NCBI GenBank assembly: GCA_044221445.1
Contig: JBGAPF010000008.1
Span: 25,617-89,616, forward strand
Direction of reading: 5' to 3'
Source: JBDHTS01 sp044221445
GTDB taxonomy: Bacteria > Pseudomonadota > Alphaproteobacteria > Micavibrionales > Micavibrionaceae
DNA: 64,000 bases
The translations under genes were made by a program, and so were the position numbers. Shown here piece by piece: positions 15,801-23,165 of the stretch; within the stretch, counting starts at the first letter, position 1, and the number at the start of each line of letters is the position of its first letter. The notes below the pieces were generated by a model. It saw only the letters and a program-made list of their open reading frames with translations, had not been told where the DNA came from and did no database searches.

Positions 15801-18498
15801 CGAACAGCCCGTGGGACAGATGGCGGCCCGCCGACACGACCCACGCCGCCAGATGCTGCTTTACGGTGATGTCTTTCGACTTAAGGGCAAGGTCGAGCAA
15901 TATGGCGCAAAGAGATGGAATCAGCAGGATTCCCATCACGGACAAAGTCCAGAACCATGGCGACGCCAGCATCGTCCAGCCCAGAAGCAGAATAAGAACA
16001 AGCGCCGGAGGCACGATGCTGCGGCGCAGATTGTCGAATATTTTCCAGTGGGACAGACCTGAAAGACGGCTTTTGCCGCGCTTGCGGGAGCCGGGCACGA
16101 CGGGCAGAAGCCAGCTGGCCAGTTGCCAGTCGCCGCGGATCCAGCGATGGCGGCGGCTGACATCCGCGCTGTAGCTCGACGGATATTCTTCATAAAGCTG
16201 GACGTCGCTCAACAGGCCGGAGCGCGCGTAGCAGCCTTCGAGGAGGTCGTGGCTTAAAATGCGGTTTTCAGGAAAACGGTCCCGCAGGGCATGCTCGAAA
16301 GCATCGACATCGTAGATGCCCTTGCCGATAAACGAGCCTTCCTGAAAGATATCCTGGTAAACGTCCGATACGGCGCGGGTATAGGGATCGATACCGGGTT
16401 CGCCGCCCGACAGGCGCGCATACATTGAGGCGTTGGTTCCTGGAAGGCTGGCGGCGACGCGCGGCTGCAGGATGCCATAGCCGTCGCTGATGCGCTGCAG
16501 CCGTTCGTCGAAATGAGGGCGGTTCGCCGGGTGCGCCATAGCACCCACGAACTGCCACGCGGTATCACGCGGCAACTGGGTGTCGGTGTCGAGGGTGATG
16601 ACGTAGCGGACATTCACGAGGGCCGAAACCCGGCCTGTCACGCAGGAAAAGGCCTCGGTCGAACCGCTGCGCAGGAAGGCGTTCAGGTCGCCCAGCTTGC
16701 CGCGTTTGCGCTCATAGCCCATCCAGACTTTTTCCTGGTCGTTCCAGCGGCGCGGACGGTGAAACAGGAAAAACAGATGGTCGCTTGCCTGGGCGTATTT
16801 CTCATTCAGCGCGTCGATTTTTTCACGGGCATAGATGACCAAAGACTCATCCATGGGCATCGTTTCGGACGGCGCGTCGGCAAAATCCGTCAGCAGGCAG
16901 AAATGCAGATTGTCGCAGCGGTTGGCAAGAAAGCGCACTTCCAGAGCCTCGACGAGATCGTCGATGCCGCGAAGGCTTGTGAGCATGGTCGGGACGGTCA
17001 CAAGCGTGCGCGAGTCGGGAGGGATGCCCTTCGAGAAGTCCATGCGCGGCACAGGATGGGGCTTCGCGAACATGGTCGCCAGCCAGTTCACAAGGGAAAC
17101 GGCGAGATGGCTGGCGCCCGTCAGAAAGACAAGGCCGGCGCAGGCAAGCATCCAGCCGGCCAGGCCTTCCGCCGAGGCTTTTTGCACAAGCGCCCAGGTG
17201 ATGCCGCCCGTCAGCAGCGCAATCGCCCCGAGATAAAGCGGCAGCGGAATGATGGTTGCGGCGCGCTTTATACTTTCAGGGAAAGAAAGATGGGCTTTCG
17301 CAACCTGTTCCAGGCGCGGCAGCCCCTTGCCGATCAGGTAAAACCCCACATGGCGGCGGCGTGGGTCGTCCGCATGGTTTTTCGCCAGCTCTATGGCGTG
17401 CAGAGCGACCTCGTTTTCCTCTATATCCGCGTTCTTGGCAATTTTTTCGATGCTATGGCGGTACCGGTCCCGCGTGGCGAAATCCATTTTCGGATAAACG
17501 CCAGCGGGGTCGGTATGCAGCGTCTGCTCAACCACGCTCATCGATTCGGCGAAATTGCGCCAGTTCGTGGTGGTGAGGAATCGCAGGCTGCTGATGGAAT
17601 GGCTGATCGACACCTGGTCGGAGGCCTGCTGCTGGACTTCGGAATGCACCATCTGTTCGATGGTGAGGCCCTGCTGGGACAAGCGCTGTTCGATCCAGGT
17701 CAAAGGCAAGGCGAGAGCCGGACCCTGGCCCTGAAGCCTTCGCGTCAGTTCCGCGACGAAAGAACTTTCCATCGGCGGGTTCGAACGGGCCATGTCGGCG
17801 ATGACCATGATAAGGCTGCTCGGGTCCTTATCCGCCGTCTCCATCATTTTATCGGCCCAGAAACCGGCCAGGTCGCCGTTGACCTCCCCGGTCGACAGCC
17901 GGGTCGCCACGCGGCGCAGGTTTTCGATCAGCGCGAGGCGGAGCATGATCGGAACGGCCCATATTTCGCCTATTTTCAGTGGGGCGACCTGCTGGTACGC
18001 GGTCATGAAACCGGCCAGGTTTTCCGGATCGACGCGTCCGTCGCCGTGGGAAATGATCTCCAGCGCAATCGCGTATACACGCGGCAGGACGCCCGACGAA
18101 CTGTCCTGAAGGCGCGGCAGCCCGCGGCTGTAGCCTTTCGGCAGGTGGCGCTTGGCGGTGCGGATCTGCTCCTCGATGAGGTAAAGATTATCCAGCAGCC
18201 ATTCCGCCGCAGGCGTAATCTGGCGCCCCGACTTCACGGCCTCGATCAGCAAGGCGCAGGTTTCCGCGATGACTCTCTCATTGTCAGCCAGACGCGACAG
18301 AAGGCGGTCCGGCGCCTGCACGGCGCTGATTTTATGGGTTTTGGCCAAAGCGCGGCCATGCCGTTCCATCTGATAGGTGCTGAACAGTTCGGCGCGCAAC
18401 GGCGATTCATCCGCCGCCCTGGCCGGAGGATGATTTTTAAAGAGGAGGGCGAGTCTGCGAAACGGTTTGAAGAGGACGTTTTCAGGCGTTGCTTTCAT
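9859..18498 (-). CDS. ndvB: Cyclic beta-1,2-glucan synthase
   Basis: 2,879 residues, the size of Agrobacterium ChvB/Sinorhizobium NdvB (about 2,830). It is an inner-membrane enzyme that polymerises UDP-glucose into cyclic beta-1,2-glucan for the periplasm, which helps osmoadaptation and host interaction. The GT84 domain shows LDTDTQLPRDTAW at ~635 and RRHRWIRGDWQL at ~780 (QxxRW-like), with hydrophobic helices at ~430-475 and ~820-1000. The C-terminal half has two glycoside-phosphorylase-like parts; the GH94 domain has SCDWNDGMD at ~2560, whose aspartate is the general acid in the family. TTG at 18513 would add five residues; ATG at 18498 is preferred. Transcribed alone. A TGCTATA dyad lies 68 bp upstream. 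Fast substitution is not evident and the frame is intact throughout. Confidence 0.95.
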   Translation of the reverse strand: MKATPENVLFKPFRRLALLFKNHPPARAADESPLRAELFSTYQMERHGRALAKTHKISAVQAPDRLLSRLADNERVIAETCALLIEAVKSGRQITPAAEWLLDNLYLIEEQIRTAKRHLPKGYSRGLPRLQDSSSGVLPRVYAIALEIISHGDGRVDPENLAGFMTAYQQVAPLKIGEIWAVPIMLRLALIENLRRVATRLSTGEVNGDLAGFWADKMMETADKDPSSLIMVIADMARSNPPMESSFVAELTRRLQGQGPALALPLTWIEQRLSQQGLTIEQMVHSEVQQQASDQVSISHSISSLRFLTTTNWRNFAESMSVVEQTLHTDPAGVYPKMDFATRDRYRHSIEKIAKNADIEENEVALHAIELAKNHADDPRRRHVGFYLIGKGLPRLEQVAKAHLSFPESIKRAATIIPLPLYLGAIALLTGGITWALVQKASAEGLAGWMLACAGLVFLTGASHLAVSLVNWLATMFAKPHPVPRMDFSKGIPPDSRTLVTVPTMLTSLRGIDDLVEALEVRFLANRCDNLHFCLLTDFADAPSETMPMDESLVIYAREKIDALNEKYAQASDHLFFLFHRPRRWNDQEKVWMGYERKRGKLGDLNAFLRSGSTEAFSCVTGRVSALVNVRYVITLDTDTQLPRDTAWQFVGAMAHPANRPHFDERLQRISDGYGILQPRVAASLPGTNASMYARLSGGEPGIDPYTRAVSDVYQDIFQEGSFIGKGIYDVDAFEHALRDRFPENRILSHDLLEGCYARSGLLSDVQLYEEYPSSYSADVSRRHRWIRGDWQLASWLLPVVPGSRKRGKSRLSGLSHWKIFDNLRRSIVPPALVLILLLGWTMLASPWFWTLSVMGILLIPSLCAILLDLALKSKDITVKQHLAAWVVSAGRHLSHGLFALISLPYDAFYHIDAILRATWRVLISRRKLLEWNPSSETNRKSRTDIAGSYRQMWIAPVLALAVTGWLLPSAPENLVAAAPVLLLWLFFPAIVSLLSRPIIPARPQLSAGQLAYLGKLTRKTWAFFETYVGPADNWLPPDNVQEEPVAVVAHRTSPTNMGLALLANLSAHDFGYIPAGLLIERTDNQMRTMAGLERYRGHFYNWYGTQDLRPLNPLYVSTVDSGNLAGHLLTLRPGLLELIDRSILSPRVFPGLRDTFDILAGLLDENALRSLSGFRDDLESFCAVPPSTLPAARTALDRLTNAIDAFAENFNVDPDCDSAWWTVTLAGQCRDALFEIDYLAPWAQLPSDRIGHLPELAAIPTLRQLASYQFDLPPRLPEMAGLVQQASERAAERIQSLEHLAMQASEMAQMDYDFLYDESNHLLSIGYNVHERKRDASYYDLLASEARLGNFVGIAQGHLPQESWFALGRRLKNAGGRPTLTSWSGSMFEYLMPLLVMPNYEKTLLDQTYKSSVRRQIEYGAQRNVPWGVSESGYNMFDAQLNYQYRAFGVPGLGMKRGLGDDLVIAPYATVMALMVSPEEACANLQRLSGLGFEGRYGLYEAIDYTPSRVPRNKDHALVQSFMVHHQGMSFLSLAYLLLDQPMQRRFESDPLFQATMLLLHEKIPRAVAYQDDEAERDISRKTAVTASETPVRVLNSPGTALPEVNLLSNSRYHVMVSNGGGSFSRWKHYAVTRWREDATRDNWGTFCYIRDVGTGAFWSTAYQPTLKAPQSYEVIFSEGRAEFRRRDGDFETHTEIVVSPEDDIELRRSRISNRSRSRRVIEVTSYAEVVIAPPASDAAHPAFSNLFVQTEILHKRHAILCTRRPRSQEERPPFMFHQVSVHGAETTQVSFETDRMRFIGRGNSLQAPKAVLDSTPLSGSEGSVLDPIVAVKYQITLEPEQTVTVDVVTGMADTRDICLNLVNKYQDSHLTHRVLEMAWTHGQVILRQLNATDGDAQLYARLASSILYPNAALRADASTLIKNRRGQSGLWSYAISGDFPIVLLQIKDSANIDLVRQMVQAHAYWRLKGLAVDLVIWNEDQAGYRQLLQDQILGLITAGIEAHVIDRPGGIFVRPGDQIAPEDRILLESVARAIITDSRGTLAEQIGRAGIKELRVPRLVPVPNFRSPPVAAPALPRREDLLMFNGLGGFSQDGREYVIMTGRGQNTPAPWSNVLANPEFGTVISERGQSYTWSENAHAFRVTPWHNDPVGDPGGEAYYLRDEETGLFWSPAPGPCRSAMPYITRHGFGYSVFEHVENGIHSELWVYVAVDSPVKFSVLKIRNQSGRTRQLSATGYVEWVLGDLRAKTGMHVVTEVDLNTGALFARNFYNTEFSGRVAFFDTDEAVRTVTGDRREFIGRNGSMQHPAAMDRLRLSGRVGASLDPCAAIQVPLELADGQEREIVFKLGVCKKAAEAGNLVRNLRGSVAAHTAFDAVQALWEETLGKVKVETPDLSLNILANGWLMYQTIACRLWARSGYYQSGGAFGFRDQLQDAMALVHTRPELLRAQILLCAAHQFVEGDVQHWWHPPADRGVRTKCSDDYLWLPLAVCRYVTATGDRGILDEMVPFLEGRHLNQDEDSYYDMPVRSEQIASLYEHCIRAINRTGFGERGLPLIGSCDWNDGMDKVGEHGKGESVWLGFFLYDILLRFAGLARSHDDPGYAAHCEAEALSLRANIEKNAWDGGWYRRAYFDDGTPLGSAANEDCQIDSLSQSWAVLSGAADPERARVAMEAADKRLVRRDHALIQLLDPPFDKSPVNPGYIRGYVPGVRENGGQYTHAAIWTAMAFAKMGDRDRAYELLRMINPLNHGRTADEVALYKVEPYVVAADVYGVAPHTGRGGWTWYTGSSGWMYRLILESILGLTLEDGRLIFAPCLPPEWPGFRIEYRYRTAVYAITVSRDENAALESVTLDGNLQDGAFIPLTDDQQRHTVEILLIR

Positions 18499-18565
18499 TC
18501 TTCTTCTTTCCAAAGGCTGCGCCGAGCTTGATCGCGGACACCTTGCTTAACACCAAACAGTTTTT

Positions 18566-18587
18566 TGCTATACCGATTTATATAGCA
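18566..18587. promoter_or_regulatory. Small dyad upstream of ndvB
   Basis: TGCTATA at 18566-18572 and its exact complement TATAGCA at 18581-18587, 8-nt gap. It sits in the 254-bp space between ndvB and the flavoprotein gene and could be an operator or part of the ndvB promoter. The rest of this space shows nothing recognisable. Confidence 0.25.
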
Positions 18588-18752
18588 CGGCCTCGCTTGC
18601 CATGTACGAAAACACCTCAGCCTTCATTCGGTTCCTTTTTTGTGCCGCTGTAAATCTATTAATATATATGGATCAAGATATTACGCGAAAAGGTGACCGG
18701 AAGCGCCGTTGTATGTCGTATTCAAGGCGCGACTCGTCGTGTCATTCATTGT

Positions 18753-19937
18753 TCAGGCATACTGCCCGGCAACATAGCCGGAAGACCATGCCCACTGAAA
18801 ATTATACCCGCCGAGCCAGCCGGTGACATCCACCACCTCGCCGATAAAATAAAGGCCTGGCCGTTTGGCGGCTTCCATGGTTTTGGACGAAACTTCGCCT
18901 GTTGCGACCCCGCCGCGCGTCACTTCTGCCGTCCTGTATCCTTCACTGCCGGCAGGCTTGATCGACCAGCCGTTGACGGCCCCGGCGACGGCGGCAAGGA
19001 TTTTGTCGGAACAATCGGCCATGCGCCCCTGTACGGCAAGATCGTCGCATATGCTTTGCGCCAGGCGCTTCGGAAGAAGCTCGGACAGGGCGGTGCCTAT
19101 CTCCTGCTTCGGGTCGCTGCGCCTCTTGTCTTTAAGCCAGGCCAGGCAGTCCTGGCCGGGGACCATATCGACCGTGATGGAATCTCCCTCGTTCCAATAG
19201 GAAGAAATCTGCAGGACCGAAGGGCCGCTGAGCCCGCGATGGGTGAAAAGCAGGCCTTCGGCAAACGCGGTCTGGCCGTGGCGGACGGCGGCCTCGACGG
19301 ACAGGCCGCTCATTGCCTTGCACCGGTCGAGCAGCGCGCTCTGGAATGTGAGCGGGACGAGGCCGGGCCTTGTGGGGACGATTTCGATGCCGAACTGACG
19401 CGCGATATCATAGCCGAATTTTGTCGCGCCGATTTTCGGGATGGACAGGCCGCCCGTCGCGACGACAAGAGAGGAGGCTGTGCGGTCGCCCCGGCCGGTG
19501 ACGACGTGAAAGGCAGAGCCGTCATGGCCGATCGTGGAAACGGATATCCCCATGTCGGGCGTGACGCCCGCGTCCCGCGCTTCGGCGACAAGCATGTCGA
19601 TGATCTGCTGCGACGAACCGTCGCAAAACAGCTGGCCGAGTTTTTTCTCGTGATGCGCGATGCCGTGCCTGTCCACCAGCGCGATGAAATCGCGCGGCGT
19701 ATAGCGGCTGAGGGCTGAGCGGCAGAAATGCGGATTCCTCGACAGGAAATTTTCAGGCCTGGCGTGAATGTTTGTAAAGTTGCAGCGCCCGCCGCCGGAA
19801 ATGCGTATTTTTTCCGCTATTTTGTCGGAATGGTCGATCAGCCAGACGCGCCGCCCGCGCTTGCCGGCCTCGATGGCGCACATCAGCCCCGCCGCGCCCG
19901 CGCCGATGATAATCACGTCGTAATCGGGAGGCGTCAT
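18753..19937 (-). CDS. HI0933/YhiN-family flavoprotein
   Basis: 394 residues. FAD-binding Rossmann start DVIIIGAGAAGLMCAIEAGK, then the family signature KIRISGGGRCNFTN at ~44-57, the inner VVATGGLSIPKIGATKFGYDIA, and the C-terminal EVVDVTGWLGGYNFQWAWSSG. This matches the HI0933 family (YhiN, 'NAD(P)/FAD-dependent oxidoreductase'), whose reaction is not established. The start codon directly abuts the tamB stop (TGAATG), so it is the third gene of a tamA-tamB operon. Confidence 0.92.
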   Translation of the reverse strand: MTPPDYDVIIIGAGAAGLMCAIEAGKRGRRVWLIDHSDKIAEKIRISGGGRCNFTNIHARPENFLSRNPHFCRSALSRYTPRDFIALVDRHGIAHHEKKLGQLFCDGSSQQIIDMLVAEARDAGVTPDMGISVSTIGHDGSAFHVVTGRGDRTASSLVVATGGLSIPKIGATKFGYDIARQFGIEIVPTRPGLVPLTFQSALLDRCKAMSGLSVEAAVRHGQTAFAEGLLFTHRGLSGPSVLQISSYWNEGDSITVDMVPGQDCLAWLKDKRRSDPKQEIGTALSELLPKRLAQSICDDLAVQGRMADCSDKILAAVAGAVNGWSIKPAGSEGYRTAEVTRGGVATGEVSSKTMEAAKRPGLYFIGEVVDVTGWLGGYNFQWAWSSGYVAGQYA

Positions 19938-22900
19938 TCAATAGTCCCGTTTCCAGACAATGCCGCCGCCGGCCTGGGCATCCTGGCCGATCTTACTCTC
20001 AAGCGTGACGCTTGGCGAGATTTCAACCTGGATGTTCGCGGCGCCCGAGCTTTCAGCCTTGCCTTTCTCGACTTCAAGATAGACCTTGTCGGTGAGGTAT
20101 TTGCCGACGCCGACCGTCGAATCGCCAGCCGCGTCGGTATCGACGCTGATGTCGTCGAGGCCTGTGACGGAGCGGAGCCTGCCCAGAGGATCGAACCCGC
20201 CCCCGCCACCCTTGCCGGAGAAGCGCCGCAGGGTCTGGGCCAGCTGGATGGCCTGGAACGGCGTTATCCGGCTCAGGTTTTCGCCGAACAGGATACGGGA
20301 CAGCACTTCGTCTTCGGGCAAAGACGGCGTCGAAGCAAATTTTATCTTAGGCTGCGCGACCGGGCCGGTCAGCAGGATGGACGCGGTGACGTCTTCCGCG
20401 TCGGTGACAGCCTCGATATCCAGATAGGGCGACGGCGGGACCGCGCCCTGAAACCGCAGATTGGCGTGGTCGAGCGTGAAACGCTTGCCGAACTCCTCAT
20501 ACCGCCCGCGGATCGATTTGAAGGTGCCGTCTATCCTCGGGGCGTTCAGCGTCCCCGTCACATCGAGGTCGCCGCCGAATTCGGCATCCAGGCCCCAGCC
20601 GCGCACGAAAATGCGGTTGGGCGCGTTCACGTCGATATCGAGCGATATGGTTTGCAGGGTTTCGGCGCCTGCCTTTTTGCTGTCGGGTTTCACGATATTC
20701 AGTTCCGGGATGCTGGTCTGAAACTGTTCCGGAATGATGATGTCGAACTGACCCGGTTTGACGGCACCGCCTATGGCGTAGCCGTTTGGCCTGCCCCTGA
20801 CATCGAGCGTGGCAGATAGAACGCCATTAGCGCGGTCGCCGCGCATCAGGCGAAAATCGTTCAAGGCAATGTCAACGGACGTGTCCGAAGGCCTGGCGAT
20901 ACCGATATGCCCGCCGCCTTTCAGCGTCCCATGATCGCCGTCCGTGGCCGAAAGAGTTTCGATCGTGACGGCGGACCGGTCCATGGTCGCGGACAGCGCA
21001 AGGTTCCGCAACTGGACATCATAGGGTTCGTAAGTATAGGAGCCGTCGCGCAAGGCGAAATTCCCGTTGATGTCAGGGGTGGCCAGCGTCCCCCGCAGCG
21101 TGCCATCGCCCCGTATCGCGCCGGAGACATTATGGTCGGGCGACAGGAAGGCGTCGGCAAGGGTTTTGCCGTCCAGATCGAACGCCGCCGTTCCCTTTAA
21201 CGGCGTCGAAGAAGGAAGAGAGAATACGAATGGCCGGAGGGAAAAAGTCAGGGGCAGGGCAACGGACGCCTTCAGCGCGCGGATGCCCGTTCCGGTTCCG
21301 GTCAGCGCGGCCGCCGCGTTTTTGTCGGTATAGGAAGCTTTCAAGGCAAGGTTCAGATTCGTGCCTTTACGCCCGGCTGAAAGCGGGCTGAACCGGATAT
21401 CGGCGGTGGCGACGGGGGCGGACAGGGGGCCTTTCAGCGTCGCGCCGCCATCGAGGGTCGCGCGCCGTAGCGCATCGGGCAAGGTCACGGGCAGGCTACG
21501 CAGGGCAAAGTTCCGGGTGGCGAGTTTGAGGTCCACAGTGTCCATGTCCGCAGCACCGCTGACCGTCAGCGCCGAACCTTTCGCGCGATAGGTCAGGGTG
21601 ATGTTGCGGGCGGCGGGCGCGGACTGCGCCAAACCGGTGAGGCCGGCGCCGCCCTGCAGACTGAAATCCTGCGCGGCGAAGCCTTTGCCGTTAAGCGTGA
21701 GCGCATAGTTCCCGCCGGTCGTGCCCTGAACGTTCGCTGACAGAGACTCCACGCGCAGGGAGTCCGAAACCCGCAGGCCCTGAAGATCCAGCTTCATCGT
21801 GCGGGGCCAGGGAATTTTGATATCGGCTATCGCCGCGGCCAGATCCATGCGGGCAAGAGTCATGGCGTCGTAACGGCCCTTGTCGATGCGGGCGTCGATG
21901 CCGACGGCCTGCCGACCGTCGGCCCCGGATAGCGTGGCCGCAACGGTCGCCCGACCATCCAGGGCGATTCCGGCAAGGTCAGCGTAGGTTTTAAGGCTGA
22001 CGGCATCGAGTTTTATTGCGCCATCACCCAGCAAAGTATCGGTGTTCACGGAAAGATGGCCTGCCGCCGTCAGGTCGGGCGCTTCGCCCGTTATAGTGTC
22101 GAGCAGCAAAACGGGGGCGTCGTACAGGAAGCTGGATGCAAGGGTAGCAGGCTTGTCTTTATAGGCGGTCGTGACCTTCCACGTCCCGGACGGTTCGGCA
22201 GACAGGTTTTGCGCGTGAAGAGAGAGCAGCACCGGCGCGAGGCCACGCGACGCGAGGTTTTCAACGGTCGCTTTGACGGCGGCGTCCAGCACGGGGCTTG
22301 TCATCGGGCCCGTGACATGCGCGTCCAGGGTCGCCGCGCCCGGATTGCCGGGGGCAAAGACGGCAAGATCGGGAAGCGCCGCTTTGAGCGTGTAATCCAG
22401 GCTTCCCGAAGCACCAAGATTCCCAGTGCCCTCGCCCTCTATCGTGTAAGCGGCGGAGGAAATCTCCAGGGTCTCTATCGCGCTGTCGACGGTCGCGGGA
22501 TCGAGCGTGCCCCTGAAACGGATCAGCTCCGGCAGCCAGGGGACGCGCGCGTCTTTCGCCTGCGCGATCCGGGCGTCGAGCGACAGGTTAAGCGGGCCGC
22601 CCAGCGTCGCGCTGGCGCGCAGGCGCGGCGACAGTACAAGGGGCACGCCCATCACGTCCTTTCTTATATCCAGCCTGGCGACGGCGATATCGTCGAGCGT
22701 GACGGAACGGAAAAACAAATCGGGCAGGGCGAAGGGCGCCAGGGCCGCTGGACCGGATTTCGGCGGCGCGGTCCTGTCCTGGCTTTGTGGCAGGCGGTAA
22801 AGGACGACCGTGCCGCCCTGCATGGAGGCGGACAGGCTTCTGGCCGCGAGGGACAACAGGCCGATATTGGCCGACACGCGGTCGGCGTCCAGAATCGGCC

Positions 22901-23165
22901 CGTCACGGTCGGCGACTTTCAAATCCCCGACGCTGAGGCCCTTCGACGTGTCGTAATAGATCCAGCCGAAAGCGACGTCATAGCCGTTTGTTTTGGCCGC
23001 GGCCTGGATTTTCCCGCGTATCCATTCCTGGCCGCCATCCGTGCCGAGCCAGATCATCGCGCCGGCGATGCACAGCTGGGCCGCGATGACCGCGATCAGC
23101 AGGATCGCCCCCGCGCCGAGCACAGCGCGGGCGATAAAACGAAGCGATGTGCGAAGCGGATGCAT
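19938..23165 (-). CDS. tamB: Translocation and assembly module inner-membrane protein TamB
   Basis: 1,075 residues, anchored by one N-terminal helix (VLGAGAILLIAVIAAQLCIAG), with a very long periplasmic beta-rich body and a C-terminal DUF490 domain: PRIDGTFKSIRGRYEEFGKRF, DPLGRLRSVTGLDDISVDTD and the terminal VTLESKIGQDAQAGGGIVWKRDY-type end. TamB spans the periplasm, meets TamA in the outer membrane, and helps assemble outer-membrane proteins; AsmA-like relatives move phospholipids. The start overlaps the tamA stop by one base (TGATG). Shorter than E. coli TamB (1,259 residues), common in alphaproteobacteria. Confidence 0.93.
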   Translation of the reverse strand: MHPLRTSLRFIARAVLGAGAILLIAVIAAQLCIAGAMIWLGTDGGQEWIRGKIQAAAKTNGYDVAFGWIYYDTSKGLSVGDLKVADRDGPILDADRVSANIGLLSLAARSLSASMQGGTVVLYRLPQSQDRTAPPKSGPAALAPFALPDLFFRSVTLDDIAVARLDIRKDVMGVPLVLSPRLRASATLGGPLNLSLDARIAQAKDARVPWLPELIRFRGTLDPATVDSAIETLEISSAAYTIEGEGTGNLGASGSLDYTLKAALPDLAVFAPGNPGAATLDAHVTGPMTSPVLDAAVKATVENLASRGLAPVLLSLHAQNLSAEPSGTWKVTTAYKDKPATLASSFLYDAPVLLLDTITGEAPDLTAAGHLSVNTDTLLGDGAIKLDAVSLKTYADLAGIALDGRATVAATLSGADGRQAVGIDARIDKGRYDAMTLARMDLAAAIADIKIPWPRTMKLDLQGLRVSDSLRVESLSANVQGTTGGNYALTLNGKGFAAQDFSLQGGAGLTGLAQSAPAARNITLTYRAKGSALTVSGAADMDTVDLKLATRNFALRSLPVTLPDALRRATLDGGATLKGPLSAPVATADIRFSPLSAGRKGTNLNLALKASYTDKNAAAALTGTGTGIRALKASVALPLTFSLRPFVFSLPSSTPLKGTAAFDLDGKTLADAFLSPDHNVSGAIRGDGTLRGTLATPDINGNFALRDGSYTYEPYDVQLRNLALSATMDRSAVTIETLSATDGDHGTLKGGGHIGIARPSDTSVDIALNDFRLMRGDRANGVLSATLDVRGRPNGYAIGGAVKPGQFDIIIPEQFQTSIPELNIVKPDSKKAGAETLQTISLDIDVNAPNRIFVRGWGLDAEFGGDLDVTGTLNAPRIDGTFKSIRGRYEEFGKRFTLDHANLRFQGAVPPSPYLDIEAVTDAEDVTASILLTGPVAQPKIKFASTPSLPEDEVLSRILFGENLSRITPFQAIQLAQTLRRFSGKGGGGGFDPLGRLRSVTGLDDISVDTDAAGDSTVGVGKYLTDKVYLEVEKGKAESSGAANIQVEISPSVTLESKIGQDAQAGGGIVWKRDY

